From a virus: a stretch of 34,344 nucleotides of DNA. A program made the translations under genes and the position numbers. The notes beneath the pieces are model-generated. The model was not told the DNA's origin. It did no database searches and worked only from the letters and a program-made list of their open reading frames with translations. Below, piece after piece: positions 1 through 8,208 of this stretch. The DNA lies in IMG/VR virus record IMGVR_UViG_3300025901_000007, positions 1 through 34,344 of that record, one strand, 5' to 3'. The first letter of the stretch is position 1. The number at the start of each line of letters is the position of its first letter.

Positions 1-65
1 CAGGCCCCTCCCTCCCTTGTCAAGCCCTACAGCCAAGATTCTTTGACTATTTTCGGGAAGATCTC

Positions 66-476
66 ATGTCAATCTCAGAAGCGTCTGAGACGTCACTGGC
101 CGCCGCGCCGCTCACTCCGCGTGATCAGGCTGCCGCCGCCCTGGTGCGCCGTTACGCACAGTTAATTGATCACGCTCAGTCACTGGCCGAGGAAGCCGAG
201 ATCGTGTGGGGCGAATTGGATCCGGAGGATGCGGACGGCCGGCGACGCCTGGTCAAGCTGGAAGCCGCGGTCGCCGCACAGAGCGTGACCGGTGATCTGG
301 GGCCTAAGCTGCTGGCAGCATTGACATCGCTCGGTTGCACGTTGGCCGGACGCGCCGTGAAGGGTGGAGAGCCGAACCGTGCAGCCGATCCGGCACTTGC
401 CGCTCACGACGAACTCAAGGCCAAGCGCGCTGCTCGGCTGCACGTCTCCCCGACTGTGGACGCCACCTCTCCGTGA
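66..476 (+). CDS. Terminase small subunit (probable)
   Basis: 136 aa. Probably the DNA-recognition subunit of the packaging motor; assigned mainly because it lies directly upstream of, and overlaps, an unmistakable large terminase at the left end of the structural operon. The protein is short, acidic and helical, with a basic stretch near the C-terminus (DELKAKRAARLH). I see no clear helix-turn-helix. ATG 66 is preceded by GGGAAG (55-60) at 5-nt spacing, a good ribosome binding site. The 65 nt before it show no convincing -35/-10 pair, so the late promoter is unidentified or lies beyond the window end. Function is inferred from context and size. Confidence 0.75.
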   Translation: MSISEASETSLAAAPLTPRDQAAAALVRRYAQLIDHAQSLAEEAEIVWGELDPEDADGRRRLVKLEAAVAAQSVTGDLGPKLLAALTSLGCTLAGRAVKGGEPNRAADPALAAHDELKAKRAARLHVSPTVDATSP

Positions 477-1977
477 GTTGACTCCGGCGAGTTCGGTCGG
501 GTTTGACCAGGCCGAGTACGCCGCGCGGTCCCTTGGTCGTCCGATGCTGCCCTGGCAGGAATTCGCCCTTCAGCACGGTGGCGAATTGCTGCCGGACGGG
601 CGGCCGCGCTTCCGGATCGTCCTGGTGATCGTGGCCCGGCAGAACGGCAAAACGGAAATACCGGTTGTTCTCGCCCCATATTGGATGCTGGTGGACGAGT
701 ACCCGCTGGTGCTCGGCACCTCCACCAAGCTCGAATACGCGAAAGACACCTGGGACAAGACGCGACATCTCCTGCGCCGCTCGCCGCTGGTCGCCCTTAT
801 GGGCAAGCCGCGGTGGTTCGTTCGCGGGAACAACTTGACCGATATGTGGTCAGAGGATGAGGCCGCCCACTACCGGATCGCCGCGGCGAACGAGGAAGGC
901 GGGCGGTCGCTGACCATCGACCGCGCGGTAGCGGACGAGTTGCGCCAGCATCACGACTACTCCGCCTGGAACGCCATGGACCCGGCGGCCAGCAACGAGG
1001 GTTCGCAGATCTGGGCATTGAGCAACGCGGGCGACGATAAGAGCATCGTCCTCAACGACCTGCGTGCCGCCGCTCTCGACTACATCAAATGGGTGGAACA
1101 GGTGGGCGCCGAGAACGCCGCGCACCTGATTGAGGCCGGCGAGTGTCCACACGACTGGCGTCTCGGGCTGATGGAATGGTCGGCGCCGGAGGATGCCGAT
1201 CCGGAGGACGTGGACGCGCTGCTCCAGGCCAACCCGCGGGTCGGTTACGGGCGCAATCTTGAGGATCTGTTGCTCGAAGCCAGGCGCGCGAAAGCCAAGG
1301 GTGGCGACTCGCTGGCCGGGTTCAAGACCGAGAAGATGTGTATCCGGGTTCCCCGCTTGGCGCCGGCTATCGACCTGACCGCGTGGCGCGCCGGCAAGCA
1401 ACCGGACACGATGACCGCGGTCCGGCACCGCGCCGTGATGTGCGTGGACGTCTCGCTCGACGGGAAGCACGCTACCGCGGTGGTTGCCGCCACCTTGCCG
1501 GACGGACGGGTGCGGGTGGAGGCGGTCGCCGCGTGGGACTCCGCGTTTGCGATGCAGGTCGACCTACCCGATCTGGTGGACAGGGTCAAGCCACGCGCCG
1601 TCGGTTGGTTCCCTAACGGGCCGGCGGCCGCGGCCGCCGCGGCGCTGGCCGATCGGAACAAACAGGGTGAGGCACGCCGGTCCTGGCCGCCCCGGTCGGT
1701 GACGGTGGAGGCGATCAGTCAGGAGATGGCCGCGGTCTGCATGGGTCTGGCCAAGGACGTCCTGGCCGGGCAGGTCCTGCATTCGGGTGATCCTCTGCTG
1801 GACGATCAGGTGGCCGGCGCCGAGAAGCACGAGCGTCCGTCCGGTACGTGGGTGTATGCACGGGGGGATGAGGGCCACGTGGACGCCGTGTACGCGATGG
1901 CGGGCGCGGTGCATCTGGCCAGGACGCTGCCGGCTCCGGTTGGCGGCCTACGTCTGATCGGACCGTCGTCCAGTTAG
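379..1977 (+). CDS. Terminase large subunit
   Basis: 532 aa with both activities of a packaging motor. The N-terminal ATPase has a phage-type Walker A (ARQNGKT, residues 86-92) and a Walker B-like VADEL (about 184-188). The C-terminal RNase H-like nuclease starts at MCVDVS (Asp357). The N-terminal PRLWTPPLRELTP is typical of actinophage large terminases and lies upstream of the small-subunit stop, so the gene must overlap its neighbour by about 100 nt. GTG 379 is chosen because GGAGAG (366-371) sits 7 nt before it; GTG 364 in the same frame has its purine run too close. Belongs to the HK97-like terminase family. The protein docks on the portal to translocate DNA. Confidence 0.93.
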   Translation: MQPIRHLPLTTNSRPSALLGCTSPRLWTPPLRELTPASSVGFDQAEYAARSLGRPMLPWQEFALQHGGELLPDGRPRFRIVLVIVARQNGKTEIPVVLAPYWMLVDEYPLVLGTSTKLEYAKDTWDKTRHLLRRSPLVALMGKPRWFVRGNNLTDMWSEDEAAHYRIAAANEEGGRSLTIDRAVADELRQHHDYSAWNAMDPAASNEGSQIWALSNAGDDKSIVLNDLRAAALDYIKWVEQVGAENAAHLIEAGECPHDWRLGLMEWSAPEDADPEDVDALLQANPRVGYGRNLEDLLLEARRAKAKGGDSLAGFKTEKMCIRVPRLAPAIDLTAWRAGKQPDTMTAVRHRAVMCVDVSLDGKHATAVVAATLPDGRVRVEAVAAWDSAFAMQVDLPDLVDRVKPRAVGWFPNGPAAAAAAALADRNKQGEARRSWPPRSVTVEAISQEMAAVCMGLAKDVLAGQVLHSGDPLLDDQVAGAEKHERPSGTWVYARGDEGHVDAVYAMAGAVHLARTLPAPVGGLRLIGPSSS

Positions 1978-2003
1978 GGGCCTGACCTGTTACCCTGCGC
2001 AGT

Positions 2004-5000
2004 GTGGGGATGATCCGGAAAGCATGGTCGGCGCTGACCGGTGCCCCCGTGCGCCAGCAGTTCGCCGCGGAGACCCCGCCTCGTCCGATCGCTGAGCTTC
2101 TGCTCCAGATGTCCGGCGCCGGACTGCTCCCCAGGGTCGGCCGGGCGGAAGCCCTCTCGGTCGCACCCGTACTGCGGGCGCGCAATCTCATCTGTTCGAT
2201 CGCCACGCTTCCGTTGATCCAGTTCGATTTGGACTGGAATCGGGAGCGTTTGCCGCTTTTGGAGCAGATCGACCCGGATGTGCCCAATGTGGTCACATTG
2301 GCGCAAACGGTAGAGGATCTCCTGTTCGAGGGCATCTCGTGGTGGGAAATCACCGCGTGGGATTCGGCGGACTATCCCGTTTACGCCCGACATCTGGATC
2401 ACTCCAGTGTGAGCCTGCAACCGCCCGGCGGCCGCACCCCCGCGTACCTGCCGGGCGGCTACGACCCACGCGGTGCTGTGATCTACTTCGACGGCCGACC
2501 GATCCCGGCGAAACGTGTGATCCGGTTCGACTCGCCGAACCCTGGTCTACTGACTGCCGCTGGCCGTGCGATTCGTAGCGCTGTACTGCTGGACACCACG
2601 TCGGCGCTGTACGCGGACAATCCGCGGCCGCTGGATTTCTTCAGTCCTTCCGAGGGCGCCGATCCGGCTGACGATAAGGTCATCGAACAGCTGCTCAACG
2701 ATTGGGCTGCGTGGCGTAAGAAGCGGGTCACCGGCTACGTGCCGGCCGCGGTCAAGTACAACACCGTGGATGTGCCGACTCCGGCCGAAATGCAACTGGC
2801 TGAACAGCAGAAACAGGCGCACCTCGCAATCGCCAATGCGGCCGGTATCGATCCGGAAGACCTCGGTATCTCTACCACCAGTCGGACCTATCAGAACGGC
2901 GTGGACCGACGCCAGGACCGGATCAACGACACGCTTAGTCCGTACATGGCCGCGATCACTGACCGGCTGTCCATGCCGGATGTGACCAGGCGTGGGCGCA
3001 GGGTTCATTTTGATCTTGATGATTACCTGCGTGCCGACCCCAAGACACGCGCCGAGGTGTATTCGTTGGCCAAACTGGCCGGTTGGTTGCACCCGGACGA
3101 GATGCGCACGGAAGAACGGTTGCCCCCGTTGACGGAGATGCAGAAACTGGATCTTGCCCCGCCGGCCCCACCGGAACCGGTCCGTTCCGAGTCCGTGCCG
3201 GTGCAGGCCGGCGCGGACGATCATCTACATCTGTCGTTCGACACGCCGGCCGCCACGTTCACCGTGGATGCCGAACGCCGGATCATCGAGGGCACGGTGG
3301 TCCCGTACGGGCGCGATGCGATCGCCATCAAAAACGGGCGCCGCTGGCGTTTCCAGCGCGGTTCCTTGGTGTTCGCCGAGATCTCGCGCGTCAAGCTGCT
3401 CCGCGACCACGACAATGCACAGCCCCAAGGGCCGATGATCCACGCCGAGGACGGGCCGGACGGCATGTTCGCCCGCTTCCGGGTGGGCCGCGGTCCGGAT
3501 GGCGATCGCACCCTGGCGGAAGCGCAGGACCAGGTGCGCGATGGGTTCAGCGTAGGGGTGGACATCCATACCTACTCCCCGGATCCGCTGAACCCGGGCG
3601 TACAGCTTGTGGCCGTGGGCGGCGCCGATTGGTACGAAACGAGCGTGCTGGCGCTTCCAGCGTTCACCGGTGCGCGCGTCACGCGCGTGGCCGCAACCCG
3701 AGACACCGAAAGGCAGACCGTGGCTGACACCGACACCACGACGGACGCCACGGAGACCGTGGCCCCCGTCAGTGCCCCGCCCGCCCCGCCCGTGCAACTC
3801 ACCAATGATCAACTGCAAGGTCTGCTCGCCGTGCCCGGCGTGCTGCAGGCCATGGCTGGTGTACCGGCGGTCAATGCGCAGCCCGCGCAGTCTCAAGCCG
3901 CCGCGTTCTCGCTGACGCAGGAACAGATCGGCGCCATCCTGGCCACTCCCAACGGGCGTAACGCCCTGCTCGGGCTCGGCGCGCCGGCCGAACAGCGGCC
4001 CACGGTGGACCCGACCCGGCCACAGGGTGGCACGCAGGTACGCGAGCCGGCGCCGTACCGGTTCGATCGGAAGGGCAATCTCACCAAGGGCACGCACGAC
4101 TTCTCGCAGGACATGATCAAAGGTTTGCGGGACGGGGACCGCGAGGCGCTGAACCGCGCCGAAACGTTCGTACGCCAGCAGTTCGCACAGTTCGACACCG
4201 ACATGGCCGACGTGCCGGCGCTCAATCCGTCGATCAACCGGCCGGACATGTACGTAGATCAAAAGGACTACAAGACGCCCCTGTGGGACGCGGTGAGCAA
4301 AGGCACGCTTGCCGACATGACGCCGTTCGTGCTCCCCAAGTTCAACACTTCATCCGGCATGGTCGCCGCGCACGCCGAAGGTGTGGAACCGTCGCTCGGC
4401 GTATTCACCGCGACCGCGCAGACGATCACCCCCTCGGCCGTGTCGGGGAAGGTCAGCATCACGCGTGAGGCGTGGGACCAGGGCGGCAACCCGCAACTGT
4501 CCGGGCTCATCTGGAAGCAGATGACCCGGGCGTGGTTCGAGGCGCTCGAAGCGTCGGTGGTGACGCTACTGGAAGCTGCCGCTCCCACCACGATCACCAT
4601 CCCCCCCGCGGCGCAGGATGACACGCTGGTCAGTTACGTCGAGGCGGCGCTGGCTGGGCTCCAGTTCGTGCGCGGCGGCTTCCGGATGCAGGACGCATTC
4701 GCGCAGGTCGATCTCTACCAGGCACTGATCGGTGCCACGGACGCGGACGGTCGGAAGCTTCTGCCGATCCTCGGTCCGACCAACGCCGCCGGCCGCGCCA
4801 CCTCGCTGTACGGCAGCGTGGAGACCGGTGGACTCGCGTGGCAGCCGACCTGGGCACTCGCCGCGTCCGGCACCGTCTCGGCGAATTCGTACCTGTTCGA
4901 CCGGGCGGACGTGTCCGGATGGGCTACCGCGCCGCAGCGGCTCACCTTCGACCAGGTGGAAGTGAGATACATTCACGTCGGCATCTGGGGGTACAAAGCT

Positions 5001-5054
5001 CTCGCGATAACGGACCTGACCGGCGTCCGGCGTTTCGCGTACGACCCCGCCTAG
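2004..5054 (+). CDS. Portal - prohead protease - major capsid protein triple fusion
   Basis: 1016 codons without a stop, covering three normally separate head genes. Residues about 1-390 are an HK97-type portal (DNA entry ring, docking the terminase). Residues about 405-570 are a prohead protease of the S78 type, with the His motif LLRDHDN (His469) and catalytic DGFSVG (Ser516). Residues about 690-1016 are an HK97-fold capsid protein, after a Gln/Ala-rich delta-like segment (about 595-690). The stoichiometries needed (about 12 portals to hundreds of capsomers) conflict with a single polyprotein, so internal initiation or proteolysis is expected; see the internal site at 3708. GTG 2004 (or ATG 2010) lacks a clear Shine-Dalgarno. 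A TACCCT hexamer (1991-1996) 7 nt before GTG 2004 could give a leaderless mRNA. Confidence 0.9.
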   Translation: MGMIRKAWSALTGAPVRQQFAAETPPRPIAELLLQMSGAGLLPRVGRAEALSVAPVLRARNLICSIATLPLIQFDLDWNRERLPLLEQIDPDVPNVVTLAQTVEDLLFEGISWWEITAWDSADYPVYARHLDHSSVSLQPPGGRTPAYLPGGYDPRGAVIYFDGRPIPAKRVIRFDSPNPGLLTAAGRAIRSAVLLDTTSALYADNPRPLDFFSPSEGADPADDKVIEQLLNDWAAWRKKRVTGYVPAAVKYNTVDVPTPAEMQLAEQQKQAHLAIANAAGIDPEDLGISTTSRTYQNGVDRRQDRINDTLSPYMAAITDRLSMPDVTRRGRRVHFDLDDYLRADPKTRAEVYSLAKLAGWLHPDEMRTEERLPPLTEMQKLDLAPPAPPEPVRSESVPVQAGADDHLHLSFDTPAATFTVDAERRIIEGTVVPYGRDAIAIKNGRRWRFQRGSLVFAEISRVKLLRDHDNAQPQGPMIHAEDGPDGMFARFRVGRGPDGDRTLAEAQDQVRDGFSVGVDIHTYSPDPLNPGVQLVAVGGADWYETSVLALPAFTGARVTRVAATRDTERQTVADTDTTTDATETVAPVSAPPAPPVQLTNDQLQGLLAVPGVLQAMAGVPAVNAQPAQSQAAAFSLTQEQIGAILATPNGRNALLGLGAPAEQRPTVDPTRPQGGTQVREPAPYRFDRKGNLTKGTHDFSQDMIKGLRDGDREALNRAETFVRQQFAQFDTDMADVPALNPSINRPDMYVDQKDYKTPLWDAVSKGTLADMTPFVLPKFNTSSGMVAAHAEGVEPSLGVFTATAQTITPSAVSGKVSITREAWDQGGNPQLSGLIWKQMTRAWFEALEASVVTLLEAAAPTTITIPPAAQDDTLVSYVEAALAGLQFVRGGFRMQDAFAQVDLYQALIGATDADGRKLLPILGPTNAAGRATSLYGSVETGGLAWQPTWALAASGTVSANSYLFDRADVSGWATAPQRLTFDQVEVRYIHVGIWGYKALAITDLTGVRRFAYDPA
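3708..3722 (+). promoter_or_regulatory. Internal ribosome binding site and GTG start for stand-alone capsid protein
   Basis: GAAAGG (3708-3713) lies 6 nt before GTG 3720, in frame with the fusion gene (codon 573). Initiation here would make a 444-aa protein beginning VADTDTTTD, i.e. delta-like region plus complete capsid domain, just after the protease domain ends. The placement at the domain boundary is what makes it credible; use is inferred. Confidence 0.55.
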
Positions 5055-5090
5055 TACCTGTCCTATGTGGACGGATGAGAAAGAGGGATC

Positions 5091-5444
5091 ATGGAACAGC
5101 AGATCTACATCAGCGCCGCACGTACCGCCACTCCTACCGCTGTCGAGGTGAACACGCGGCGTTTCCGGTCGATGGTGATCGTGCTCGACGCCACGGCCAT
5201 CACGTCCACCCCGTCGGTCACGATCGCGCTGGACCGCAAGGACAACGCGTCCGGTAAGTACATCAACATCCTCACATCGGCGGCCATCGCGACTGTGTCC
5301 ACCAACACGATCAGGATCGGTCTCGGCCTGCCGGTTACCGCGAACGTCTCCGCGAACGAGCCACTGCCGAACGTGGTTAGGGTGACCATCACGCACGGCA
5401 ACGCGAACTCGATCACCTACACCGTGTCCGCACACCTGAACTGA
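5091..5444 (+). CDS. Small beta-rich head-region protein of unknown function
   Basis: 117 aa, preceded by a purine-rich GAGGG at good spacing before ATG 5091. The sequence is rich in Thr, Val, Ile and Ser with alternating hydrophobic residues, suggesting a beta-sandwich. It lies between the capsid gene and the head-tail connector, a slot often used for capsid decoration (cement) or head-fibre proteins. That role is a positional inference; no diagnostic motif is visible. The motif pattern (SMVIVLDATAI, ITHGNANSITYTVS) resembles a second beta-rich protein at 7173-7685, although the two are not obviously homologous along their length. Confidence 0.7.
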   Translation: MEQQIYISAARTATPTAVEVNTRRFRSMVIVLDATAITSTPSVTIALDRKDNASGKYINILTSAAIATVSTNTIRIGLGLPVTANVSANEPLPNVVRVTITHGNANSITYTVSAHLN

Positions 5445-5450
5445 GGGATC

Positions 5451-5804
5451 ATGGCTACTGCGAAGAAACCCACCCCGCCGGAGTCGGACGTCTTGAAGGA
5501 TGCGGACGGCAACCCGATCGACCCGCAGGAAGGCGGCGTCACCCCGCCAGACCTGGACGCGCCCACGACCCTGCCCGGGCCGGAGCCGTACGAGGCACCC
5601 AAGGACAAGGGCAAGGCGGTCACCATGGCCGACGTCGCTTCGCTGCAGGGCATCGGCATCGCGCCGGACGAGCCGGACGTGCAATTGGCCACGGTGGACG
5701 ATCCGGACGTGTTCGTCTCGGCCGGCATGGCGTCCGATCTGGAACAGCAGGGGTGGGCACTCGATCCGATCACCGGTCGTCGGGTCGAACGGGACAAGGA
5801 CTAG
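5451..5804 (+). CDS. Acidic, proline-rich protein of unknown function in the head operon
   Basis: 117 aa, strongly acidic, with a low-complexity N-terminal half (Pro, Asp, Lys) likely to be disordered and a more ordered C-terminal third (VFVSAGMASDLEQQGWALD). ATG 5451 follows GAGGGATC, nearly identical to the preceding gene's ribosome binding site. The segment KAVTMADVASLQGIGI is the only region with an ordered look. Position suggests a head or neck accessory protein; I do not recognise the family. Confidence 0.65.
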   Translation: MATAKKPTPPESDVLKDADGNPIDPQEGGVTPPDLDAPTTLPGPEPYEAPKDKGKAVTMADVASLQGIGIAPDEPDVQLATVDDPDVFVSAGMASDLEQQGWALDPITGRRVERDKD

Positions 5805-5807
5805 ATC

Positions 5808-6416
5808 ATGACCACAATCAAGCTGTTCACCGATCCCGGGGTGCTGCTCGCGCCTGGGGAGCAGTGGGCGCTGGTCGTGGAGACCTACGACGCATACGGG
5901 TACCGGTCCGCCGCGGTGACTCCGACTCTGGTGGTGACGTTGCCGGACGGGTCCACCGCGGCTCCCGTATTCGCAGCCCAGCCGTACGTCGGGGGGTGGC
6001 TGGTCACCTATGTCCCCCAGGTGACCGGCCGCTTCCTGGCCCACGCGTCCACGCCTGAGGATGCCGTGGACGCTGCCGCGTATGTGGCCGGTCCCACCAC
6101 GTCGGGCGGCATGCCCACAGTGGACGATGTGGCCCGGTACCTGAAATCCTCGGCTGCCTCGTGGTCTGAAGCCGAACTCCGGGATGAGCTGGATGCCGAG
6201 TTCGAGCACCAACAGGCGAAGTGCGGGGTGCGCGCCGTTTACCCGGTGCCGTTACGTAAGGCGTTGCTCCGCCGGGTCCAGCGCGCGTTGGCCATGCGCG
6301 CTCTGCCGCTGGCTGTGATGCAGGGCGACGCGGACGGTGGTTCGCAGCTGCTCCCTGGCAATGATCCCGAGGTGCGCCGGCTGGAAGGCCCGTACCGGAA
6401 GCTGGTCGTCGGATGA
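5808..6416 (+). CDS. Head-tail connector (adaptor) protein with N-terminal beta domain
   Basis: 202 aa. The C-terminal about 100 residues (PTVDDVARYL ... RRLEGPYRKLVVG) match the usual actinophage head-tail adaptor: a helical protein that binds below the portal, with the typical ending EVRRLEGPYRKL. The N-terminal about 95 residues form a separate beta-rich Ig-like segment (LVVTLPDGS, VGGWLVTYVPQVTGRF). Standard adaptors are only about 100-130 aa, so this is an enlarged or fused version. ATG 5808 sits immediately after the previous stop. The stop overlaps the next gene's ATG (6413). Confidence 0.75.
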   Translation: MTTIKLFTDPGVLLAPGEQWALVVETYDAYGYRSAAVTPTLVVTLPDGSTAAPVFAAQPYVGGWLVTYVPQVTGRFLAHASTPEDAVDAAAYVAGPTTSGGMPTVDDVARYLKSSAASWSEAELRDELDAEFEHQQAKCGVRAVYPVPLRKALLRRVQRALAMRALPLAVMQGDADGGSQLLPGNDPEVRRLEGPYRKLVVG

Positions 6417-6757
6417 ACGGCACGGCGATGCGACAAGCGGTAGCCTCCGCGCTCGGCAACGTACCGGATGTGCGCGGCTTCGCGTACCGTCCGGGCACCC
6501 CGGCGCCCGGTGACGTGTGGCCGTTGCTCTCGTTCATGGACCGCGCGCAGGGCGATGCGTTCGTGGGCACGTGGCGCGTGCGCGTTCTGCTCCCGCAGGA
6601 CGAAGAAGCCGCCAGCGTGTGGATGGACGCACACTGGGACGATCTGTACTACGCTCTGAAGCCGCTCGGCTACGTGCAGCGGATGGCTCCGGTCCTGCTG
6701 GCCGCGGCCGGCGGGGACCTGTACGCCCTGGAAATCACCATGATCGCGGAGGAGTGA
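6413..6757 (+). CDS. Tail terminator / tail completion protein (probable)
   Basis: 114 aa, overlapping the connector gene by 4 nt (ATGA), which indicates translational coupling. The sequence has the layout of siphophage tail terminators: an N-terminal helix, a beta segment around GTWRVRVLLPQDEE, a helix WMDAHWDDLYYAL, then a strand ending in LYALEITMIAEE. It lies directly before the major tail protein, where the terminator normally is. In mature virions this protein caps the tail tube and joins it to the head. A head-closure role is the main alternative, since no other closure protein is obvious here. Confidence 0.6.
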   Translation: MNGTAMRQAVASALGNVPDVRGFAYRPGTPAPGDVWPLLSFMDRAQGDAFVGTWRVRVLLPQDEEAASVWMDAHWDDLYYALKPLGYVQRMAPVLLAAAGGDLYALEITMIAEE

Positions 6758-6760
6758 GTC

Positions 6761-7171
6761 ATGCCCGCACCAACCGGGGCGTACGTATTCAGGGACGCCC
6801 TGATCACCGTGGACGGAACGGACTATGCCAACCAACTGTCCAAGGCCCGTCTCGTCCCGGACCAGCCGGTGCAGACTATGCGGACCCTGGTGCCGGATGG
6901 CGTGGTCCAGGACGTGGACAGTGTCGTCTGGACTCTGGAGATCACCGGTCTCCAGATCAACATCAGCGGTGGCCTGGCCGCCTACCTGCGCACGAACTCC
7001 GGGCTGAACACCTCGTGGGTGTTGCAACCGCGGACCGGCGTCGGCCAGGCTAAGGCCACCTTCACCGTGATCACCAAGATGCCGGAGTTCGGTGGCGACC
7101 AGGGCGCTTTCGCCGTCATCGATATGGAGCTGCCCGTTCTTGGTCAGCCTGTCTTCGGAACGAGCGTGTGA
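6761..7171 (+). CDS. Major tail protein
   Basis: 136 aa, the building block of the tail tube. Begins APTGAYVFRDALITVDGTDYANQLSKARLVPDQPVQTMRTLVPDG in several strands; the pattern of a VDGTDYANQ start followed by strands and a VVWTLEITGLQ strand is typical of small siphophage tail tube proteins (HK97 gp6/lambda gpV-like fold). It lies between the tail terminator and the assembly chaperones, which is the conserved position. ATG 6761 is preceded by GGAGGAG (within the previous gene), giving strong initiation as expected for an abundant protein. It lacks the extra C-terminal Ig domain seen in some relatives. Confidence 0.8.
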   Translation: MPAPTGAYVFRDALITVDGTDYANQLSKARLVPDQPVQTMRTLVPDGVVQDVDSVVWTLEITGLQINISGGLAAYLRTNSGLNTSWVLQPRTGVGQAKATFTVITKMPEFGGDQGAFAVIDMELPVLGQPVFGTSV

Positions 7172-7172
7172 T

Positions 7173-7685
7173 ATGGCACTGACAACCAAGATCAGTCTGA
7201 CCATTCAGGCCAACTACACGTCCGCGCTTGATCTGGTGACGGCACAAGCGAACATGCTCAAGACGTATGAGGTGGTCCTACAGACCGGCGTGGGTGCCGG
7301 CCAGTCGGACAAGATTTTCTCGGACACCCGCACGCTGTCCGGTTCGGCATCGGAAGATCTGGACCTGATCGGCACCGCGTTGACCGACGCGTTCGGCGCT
7401 GTGGTGACGTTCACCAAGATCAAGGCCCTGATCGTGGCAGCTGCCGCCGCGAACACCGGCAACATCCTGGTGGGCGGCGTGGCTGCTGGCCTGTCCACCA
7501 TCCTCACGCCGGCCGCTACCGGCATCTCAACCATCCGCCCAGGTGCGTTCAACGCGTGGGTGGCGGGACAGGCGGATGCCACCGGTTATGGAGTCACGGC
7601 GACCACGGCGGACCTGCTGCACATTGCGAACAGTGCCGCCGGCAACGCCAGCTACGACGTGATCATCGTGGGGACGTCCTCATGA
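7173..7685 (+). CDS. Conserved beta-rich tail-region protein, unknown function
   Basis: 170 aa from ATG 7173, which follows the major tail protein stop almost directly. Contains an actinophage-type pattern: GAGQSDKIFSDTRTLSGSASEDLDLIG, split around TALTDAFGAVVTFTKIKAL, and a C-terminal ADLLHIANSAAG. Proteins with this pattern are commonly seen in phage structural operons without assigned function. Beta-strand content and gene position suggest a virion or tail-fibre component. A start further upstream would run through the tail gene in another frame and is rejected. Confidence 0.7.
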   Translation: MALTTKISLTIQANYTSALDLVTAQANMLKTYEVVLQTGVGAGQSDKIFSDTRTLSGSASEDLDLIGTALTDAFGAVVTFTKIKALIVAAAAANTGNILVGGVAAGLSTILTPAATGISTIRPGAFNAWVAGQADATGYGVTATTADLLHIANSAAGNASYDVIIVGTSS

Positions 7686-7903
7686 TCCATCCGGCTACCG
7701 CCGCGATCCTGCGATACTTCGCGTTCGATCACCTCCCGCCCCGCCTTCAGGTGGTCTCGCGCCCGTTCGCGAATCTGGCCACGAGCGTGGTCGACGTCCT
7801 GCCGCCCGGTCCTGAGGTGACGGTCTGCCTCCGGAAACTGTTGGAAGCCAAGGACTGCGCCGTTCGCGCTGCGCTTGACCTTCCGAGGCCGGTGAATACC
7901 TGA
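7682..7903 (+). CDS. Small helical protein resembling Acb2/Tad1-hairpin-type phage proteins
   Basis: 73 aa, overlapping both neighbours (ATG 7682 inside the previous stop region; TGA overlaps ATG 7903). The core reads HLPPRLQVVSRPFANLA, then LPPGPEVTVCLRKLLEAKDCAVRAA, interrupted here only by a short turn. From memory of the families, this pattern (HLP..LQ.VS..F..LA, then LRKLLEAKD.AVRA) recurs in many small phage and prophage proteins and fits a helical hairpin related to anti-CBASS Acb2 and anti-Thoeris Tad1 proteins, which sequester immune nucleotide signals. That link is tentative. A structural or chaperone role in the tail operon is the alternative. Confidence 0.6.
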   Translation: MIHPATAAILRYFAFDHLPPRLQVVSRPFANLATSVVDVLPPGPEVTVCLRKLLEAKDCAVRAALDLPRPVNT

Positions 7904-8208
7904 TGGCCACGATGCTGTTCGAGCTGGACGTCGAGATGGAGGATGGCGAAAAATACATCCTCGTGGCCGATCAGCGCGACGTCGCACGCTGGGAGGTGCA
8001 GCCGTTCGGCTGGCCGGTTTCCCAGATCGAAGCCAGGGCCGGCATGTTGTTCTTCCGCTACCTGGCGTGGTCCGCCAGCGTTCGCCAGCAGAAGACCAAG
8101 GAACCGTACGAGACGTGGTCGGACCGGTGCATCGAGGTCATGCCCGTGGATGACGAGGAGTCGACCACGCCGGATGATGCCGCGGACCCTGGCCCGACGG
8201 TTCCGTGA
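7903..8208 (+). CDS. Tail assembly chaperone, G-type
   Basis: 101 aa, located between the tail tube gene and the tape measure, the invariant place for tail assembly chaperones. It has a beta-rich N-terminus (ELDVEMEDGEKYILVADQRDVARWE), continuing with a helix (SQIEARAGMLFFRYLAWSA) and an acidic disordered tail. The end overlaps a second open frame (8205-8351) in the -1 register, as expected for a G/GT chaperone pair made by programmed frameshifting. It is expected to coat the tape measure protein during tail assembly and be absent from mature virions. Confidence 0.7.
   Translation: MATMLFELDVEMEDGEKYILVADQRDVARWEVQPFGWPVSQIEARAGMLFFRYLAWSASVRQQKTKEPYETWSDRCIEVMPVDDEESTTPDDAADPGPTVP

Noticed and set aside
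4566-6212. A 548-codon open frame on the minus strand
   Set aside because: It lies opposite the capsid, decoration and connector genes; its composition (His, Arg, Gly, Val) is that of an antisense register in high-GC DNA and it has no motif or RBS.
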